Source of the DNA: Rotaria socialis
Taxonomy: Eukaryota; Rotifera; Eurotatoria; Philodinida; Philodinidae
NCBI GenBank assembly: GCA_905331475.1
Contig: CAJNYU010003365.1
Span: 124,001-188,000, forward strand
Reading direction: 5' to 3'
Length of the DNA stretch: 64,000 nucleotides
Each line of letters starts with the position of its first letter. The first letter of the stretch is position 1. The notes beneath the pieces are model-generated. The model was not told the DNA's origin. It did not search any database and saw nothing but the letters and a program-made list of their open reading frames with translations. The translations under genes and the position numbers were made by a program. Shown piece after piece: positions 58,707 to 64,000 of the stretch.

Positions 58707-59876
58707 ATGCATCCAGTACGTGGCACAGTTCAACCGTATGCATGGGGTATGATAGGTTGCTCGTCAATTGTTGCTCAACTTGCTTCAAAATCTTCTTCAA
58801 TTGTATCTACTCAACCGTATGCTGAATATTGGATGGGAACACATCCAAAGAGTGAATCATATTTAATTGATAATAATCAAATTAGTTTAAAATCATATTT
58901 AAATGTTGATTTACCATTTTTATTTAAAATATTAAGTGTTGAGACAGCATTAAGTATCCAAACACATCCCAATAGAGACCAAGCAAAAATCTTACATAAA
59001 CAAAATCCAAAACAATATCCTGATGATAATCATAAACCTGAAATGGCTATTGCATTAACTAAATTTGAATGTTTATGTGCATTTCGTCCTTATAAAGAAA
59101 TAAATGAATTTATACAAAAATATGAACAGTTACAAATATTATGCAATAAAAATCTATCAGATCAATTTTCAAATGCTATAAATTTAAATGTTGACCTTTC
59201 TATTCAACAATCATTACTTAAACAACTCTATTCGAATTTGATGCAATCATCACCTGTAGTCATATCACAATGTGTTGCTGTTCATCTACAATTGATTTCA
59301 TCAACAACAGATTCTAACGTTGAACTTTCCCGCTTATTTGAACGTCTCAATAGCCAATATCCCGGCGGTGATGTTGGTTTATTTTCAATATACTTTTTTA
59401 ATTATATTACATTAAATCCTGGTGAAGCTATTCTTCTTAAAGCTAATATACCACATGCTTATTTACATGGACAATGTATTGAATGTATGGCATGTTCGGA
59501 TAATGTTGTACGAGCTGGTTTAACACCAAAATTTAAAGATATTGCAACATTAATTGACATGCTTGATTATCAACCATTAACTATTGATCAAACGAAATTT
59601 TCAGGAGAGAAAATTTCAGAAAATATAATTCAATATGACCCAAGAGAAATATCAAATATTGATGATTTTATTGTGCAAGAAATCAAAGGAAACAATGGCG
59701 TCATTAATGCAATTGATAAACCAAGTTTAATGGTTATTATTCAAGGACAAGGGACAATGAATGAAGGAAAAGTTCCGTTTGACGAAGCCAGTGTATTCTT
59801 AATAGAAAAGCAGACATCGATTGATTTTAAAGCAAATAATAATATTTTAGCTTATCGCGCTTATTCACTTATCTAA
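58707..59876 (+). CDS. MPI: Mannose-6-phosphate isomerase, type I
   Basis: A single coding exon of 389 residues, slightly shorter than human MPI (423). The enzyme interconverts fructose-6-phosphate and mannose-6-phosphate in the cytosol, feeding GDP-mannose and protein glycosylation. The zinc ligands are visible: Gln85 and His87 in SIQTHPN, Glu112 in HKPEMAIAL and His250 in NIPHAYLHG. The catalytic Arg269 lies in NVVRAGLTPK, the type I signature. VQPYAWG at the N-terminus and AEYWMGTHP are also typical. A perfect splice acceptor TTTTTAG ends directly at the ATG, so the leader is either an untranslated exon or a trans-spliced leader. No damage seen. Confidence 0.95.
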   Translation: MHPVRGTVQPYAWGMIGCSSIVAQLASKSSSIVSTQPYAEYWMGTHPKSESYLIDNNQISLKSYLNVDLPFLFKILSVETALSIQTHPNRDQAKILHKQNPKQYPDDNHKPEMAIALTKFECLCAFRPYKEINEFIQKYEQLQILCNKNLSDQFSNAINLNVDLSIQQSLLKQLYSNLMQSSPVVISQCVAVHLQLISSTTDSNVELSRLFERLNSQYPGGDVGLFSIYFFNYITLNPGEAILLKANIPHAYLHGQCIECMACSDNVVRAGLTPKFKDIATLIDMLDYQPLTIDQTKFSGEKISENIIQYDPREISNIDDFIVQEIKGNNGVINAIDKPSLMVIIQGQGTMNEGKVPFDEASVFLIEKQTSIDFKANNNILAYRAYSLI

Positions 59877-60284
59877 TAAAATAATCTCTTTTAATAGTAG
59901 TGTCATTTAGTTAGGATAGTAGATTTTAAAATTTTAGATGTCGTTAACATTGCTACTTATATGTCGTCGGCCAATAAGACTATCACTTGTAAGTGTTGAT
60001 AAATGAAATAGGGAACACAGTTCAATTTCATCTTTCTTTTGTTTTGGACCATAATATTTATGAATCGAAAAATAAAACTGTGTTGTGTATGTTTCATTTT
60101 ATAGTTGAAAATTATGTTTTTTTGGCTGCTTGAACGGTAGTAGTAAGACATGACTAACGTAACTCTGCATTTCATTTCGCCAGTACTGTCACGAATAAAA
60201 AGGAGTATCAGTTTTAATAATTCTCTGCGCGGACAAAACACAAACTTATGCGCCCCAGTAGTTAGTAACTCGTCAATATAGCGA
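59877..60284. other. Intergenic region between MPI and the TMEM223-like gene
   Basis: About 400 bases, no gene or repeat seen. It should contain the MPI 3' end and the promoter of the next gene. Confidence 0.5.
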
Positions 60285-61324
60285 ATGTCTGGTCTATTCT
60301 TTGATCCGAGGCTTTCTTCATGGGTTGTTTTATTTTAAGCACAAATTTTAATATGAACCACTTAATTACTATATGTTGTCCATATCAGTTATGATTTTTG
60401 TTTAGTTACGCCCGTTTAATGTCTCTCGTAATCTGTTCATCGCTGAATCGTCAACATTGAAATCAAAATATGGTCCATTGAAACATCCAACGTCATCATT
60501 TGAAAATCCATTTCAAGAGCCAACTGATGAAAAATCTCGTCGTCTTAAACTACAAGAACATATTCGTTTTCGAGAAAAATTTCAATTGGAACAGGATTAT
60601 AAATTAATATATGCTATGCCACGACAACGAATGTTTAGTTTAATGCATTTATTATGTACATTTGCTAGTGTAGCCATGCTAACGTTTGTTACAATTCATT
60701 TTCATCGTGAAATGCTTGACATGGAACCATTACTTGATAGTATCAATAAAAATGTACCACCATGGATTTTATACTCTATTGCAACAGTAATTGGTTCAAC
60801 TTTTGGATTAGGTTTGAATAATTATTTTATTTTATTCTATTCTATTTTACTTTTCAATCTTGAATAAATTGTTTTTATTTTAAGTATTAATTCTTATCTC
60901 CCGAATACCAGTTAGATTGTATTATTCACCTGTTCGTCATTCGTATGCTTTATTTTATCATCCAATCATAGGCGTGCTTCGTAAAAAGAAAATTTTATTT
61001 CGAAATGATCAATATAAATTGATTCCACAAAAATCAGATAGTATTGAATCTGCACAACGATCTATTAAAATTGGTTTGGAATTCGGTGATGGTTTATTAA
61101 GGATGAAGAAAAAGTTTTATTTAATTGAAACTCTATTTCGTTCAAGACGTGATATTTACAGAATTAAAATGAATAATATTAAAGATGATGAAACACTAAA
61201 TAACATGAAAGATAGAGAACAAAATTCAACACAAGAAGAAACTGATATTTGGGAGACAGTTGTTGAGAAAAAAGGTCAATATTTTGATAAACAAAAATTA
61301 TCACAAAGAAGGACTTTTATGTAA
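60285..61324 (+). CDS. Mitochondrial inner-membrane protein, TMEM223-like
   Basis: Exons 60406-60811 and 60912-61324 join in phase across a 100-base intron (GTTTGA...ACCAG). A likely first exon is 60285-60323, with a weak GTTGTT donor and an 82-base intron ending TTTAG. The product would be 285 residues. An N-terminal Arg/Ser-containing segment without acidic residues (RPFNVSRNLF) fits a mitochondrial presequence. Two membrane spans follow, at FSLMHLLCTFASVAMLTFVT and in PPWILYSIATVIGSTFGL. After the second span comes VRLYYSPVRHSYALFYHP, then a charged domain. The order of elements resembles TMEM223, which helps assemble respiratory complex IV, but TMEM186-type proteins are an alternative. 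The last 50 residues are highly charged and coiled-coil-like. Confidence 0.55.
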
Positions 61325-64000
61325 TAATAAAAACTGTTTTCTTTTTTTTGTTCAAGAATAAAATTCAGTTTAAAAAATCTTGTTTTATCATGATAAAATA
61401 TATTAATTCAAATCATCATCATCTTTAAACCAGCTTCATATTATATAAAATATCATCTATTAAAGTCGAGATGGATTTTTAATATATTTTATTAAAATTT
61501 GAAGACTCTGAATATATCTTTATTTTGATTTTATTAGTTTTTCAGCATCAGATCAAATTACTATGATAGATAATTGAAAAGTTAGACTGAACAAACATGA
61601 GTTTTTGAAATCGTGAAAATTTATATTTATTCTTTGATCGAATCTCGTTCGTTTGATTATATTCTATTGATCATATTTCATAGAGGAATCCTTTTTTTTA
61701 TTATGGATTACAAGTGTCAACAATTATATTTATTTTATGTTCAAAAAATTCAAGTATTCATTGACCCAAACGATTTGTGTTTTTATAGATCTCAGTAGGA
61801 TGTGAGTGAATACGAATTTCGCTAGAAATAATATCGATTGTTACATTCACTGCAGCTCATGTACCAAACGCCTACATTCTGTTTAATAATTCAATGCATT
61901 GGTTCGTGGGAAGTTTCGTCGATAGTCACCAAGTGAAACGTTTTGTACTGTACACTAACTTCAAGTATACGTCAAAGATTTTCTGTAGAAATTATTTATT
62001 TTAAGTGAGAATAAAAAATGCACCATCATCATTTTATCTTGACTCTTTCTTATCTTGACTTGTTGGGCAATAAAATTTAAATATTTAATGGTATATCTAT
62101 GAGTGAGTGTCACTGATACACGGCGAAGTATTTGGCTTTTTTATTCTAAAAAACGTTTATTTAAAATAGGCTCACACTGTGATACTCACAATAGAAGATA
62201 GTGGTAGGACTGGAATAGATAAGAATATTCTGAGAATACGCCCAATAGAGGCTCTGAATACACTCAAATACAAAGCTTTCATTTTTCTCTCGATATCTTT
62301 TAACCCAATATTAAACAAAAACAAAGAAAACATGTTTCAATGCTTGAATCTCTATGCCATGAGTCATTTATAATTATTTCATAAAAAAAGAATTCCCATA
62401 ACTATAGAACAATAACATTGATTTATCAGAAAACGCTTGTTTTTGAAGGGTAATTTCTCATTTACAAACTACAAACTGGTTTCTTCTAAATATTTTGTCA
62501 ACAATCTTTGATGTACTAATTATTTAAATTTTACCATGAGCTGGAATAAATTCATTGCAAAATAAATAAAAAACTTTGTCATCCTTCTTTAACTAAAAAA
62601 AGCAATCTTTTTTTGTGACAAATTAGAAGAAAAATATCTCTGAAATTCATTAGTTTATTTTGATGTAAGATTTTCCATCGATCTAAAGTAATATTAACTT
62701 TAATCTTCAACTTGTTTTTCTAAGTTAGAAGCATTTTTTCTGTACAATAAAATGTTCTAAAAAAGCTCGAATCAAGTAAGCAGATAAAAGCCAACAGGGC
62801 TCTTTTTTATATGTTTTTATTAGATGACTATGATAAGATGACAAATGCCCTTATACATGTACTATGCGTTGTTCTCAGCGAAAAACACACGAGATAAGAT
62901 TAACTTGCGAATATAAAATGCCTTGCATTCTATCGATGAAAATTAAGATGCATGAATAGTAGATATATTGTCGCGGAGCATTTTTGACAATGATACTAAT
63001 AAAAAATTTTTAGAGTACAACAATCTTGTAATATTTTGTTTTCAGCTAGCGCGCAATTATGACAAAATGTTGCGATCATTAGACTACTTTGATTCACAAA
63101 GATACGAGTACTAAATTTAATATAATCGCTTGTTTTCATAGCTTCGACTGTTTTAATATTAGTATTGATTCTCAGAAATACTATACAATAGTTACTTTTA
63201 GATATAAATCAAGTTGAAACTATATCGAAAGTCATTCTTATACTATTTTTGTGATTATTCAAGTACGAGTCTCATCCGACCCGATGCATTTTTTAAAATG
63301 TCTTTATTACTTGAGTTCTTTTAGATATAAATGTAGTTCAGTACCGTTATTGATTTGGAATGAATTGAACAATCTATAAAATAATCGATCGTCCCTTCCG
63401 CTCAGTTATTTTTCTTCTTCGATAAAAAATATCGTATTCACAACTCTCTATCTGCATAGCGCAAACCTTTTTATTTGTCGATTCTTCAGAAAGTTTTGTA
63501 CAATGATGCAGGTCAGAGAAATTTATTTAAGAAAACCAAAAAAGTACTAATTAAAAGAGAAAAAATTAAAATAGCATTTGTAAAGCAAAGTTAAAACGAG
63601 AGAAATTATAGAAAATAGATAGAGTTTGCAAGCGAATGAGGTCTCTCTTCGTATCATAGATGATTATGTATGAGTCATTCTTCACCATGCAACTATTCGC
63701 TTTTCACGAAGAGTTTTGTTTATCTGCGTCAACGTAGAAAGTATATTAAGCAATGGTATTGTTTATTCTGATTGAAAAATATTCTTAAAATATATCATTT
63801 TTCAATAATTATTATTAATGTATCTTAGACTATAGATGAGTAATGCACAGATAGTTCATAAGAACAATGCAATAGATTGAATAGAATCGAAATCGATAGT
63901 CTTTGTTGAGGAAAAAAAACGTTGGTTTATCTCTATTGAAGACTTGAAATGAAACATAGCTGTTTAATTTGAATACATGTAGATAACCTCCTGATATGTC
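61325..64000. other. AT-rich intergenic region, no gene seen
   Basis: 2.7 kb to the end of the window. Only short frames without family resemblance; no tRNA or bounded repeat noticed. Confidence 0.55.

Overview
The window is eukaryotic, AT-rich DNA from a small invertebrate. The best fit is a bdelloid rotifer, or a similar compact spiralian genome. The reasons are metazoan developmental genes (a Brachyury T-box gene and an EMX-type homeobox gene), very short GT-AG introns (mostly 50-100 bases), an orphan rhodopsin-like GPCR, a RING plus leucine-rich-repeat gene, bacterial-looking genes among animal genes, and many small cut-and-paste DNA transposons. The species is an inference; no marker names it. 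Exon structures were joined by hand from splice sites and reading phase.

Layout. 1-5039 shows no gene. 5040-6041 is a GPCR with one internal stop. 11397-12772 is a three-exon secretory-pathway J-domain membrane protein. 13360-14505 is a cluster of small transposons, followed by a broken carboxylesterase (14644-15699) and a 347-base hAT MITE (15971-16317). 16790-18089 carries an orphan exon, a tRNA-Arg remnant that looks split by an insertion, and a nearly intact tRNA-Arg-like gene with anticodon ACA. 18097-20729 is a divergent pair: an unrecognised protein (minus) and a papain-like peptidase of bacterial type (plus). 20740-24753 is transposon-rich and includes a hAT element inserted into an older inverted-repeat element. 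Then come an EF-hand protein (25881-26195), an EMX homeobox gene (27781-28497), DDX47 (31157-33640) immediately downstream of a BCCIP/Bcp1 homologue (33693-34644) with a tRNA-Ala inside its intron, two paralogous VC0807-like membrane proteins (35450-36397, 38057-38935), a damaged RING/coiled-coil/LRR gene (41102-43201), Brachyury (46865-48618), a decayed unrecognised gene (50283-51240), ribosomal protein L4 (52382-54599), a decayed transposon-like ORF (55533-55904), mannose-6-phosphate isomerase (58707-59876) and a mitochondrial TMEM223-like membrane protein (60285-61324). 61325-64000 shows no gene.

How the genes relate. The clearest functional neighbourhood is DDX47, BCCIP and, 18 kb away, RPL4: all serve ribosome production or function. 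DDX47 and BCCIP lie head to tail with 52 bases between stop and start, compatible with one polycistronic unit resolved by trans-splicing. The other genes look like ordinary unlinked animal genes.

The most unusual content is a set of small elements whose bodies are built from one short, often self-complementary word repeated many times, with a different word in each element. Three share a CCCAGGTCGA-like terminus, two of them flanked by TA, while their internal words differ. Three other elements have exact 8-base target duplications typical of hAT transposons. Two intact-looking host genes (GPCR, BCCIP) each have a single in-frame TAG, although TAG also ends other genes here, so code reassignment is unlikely.
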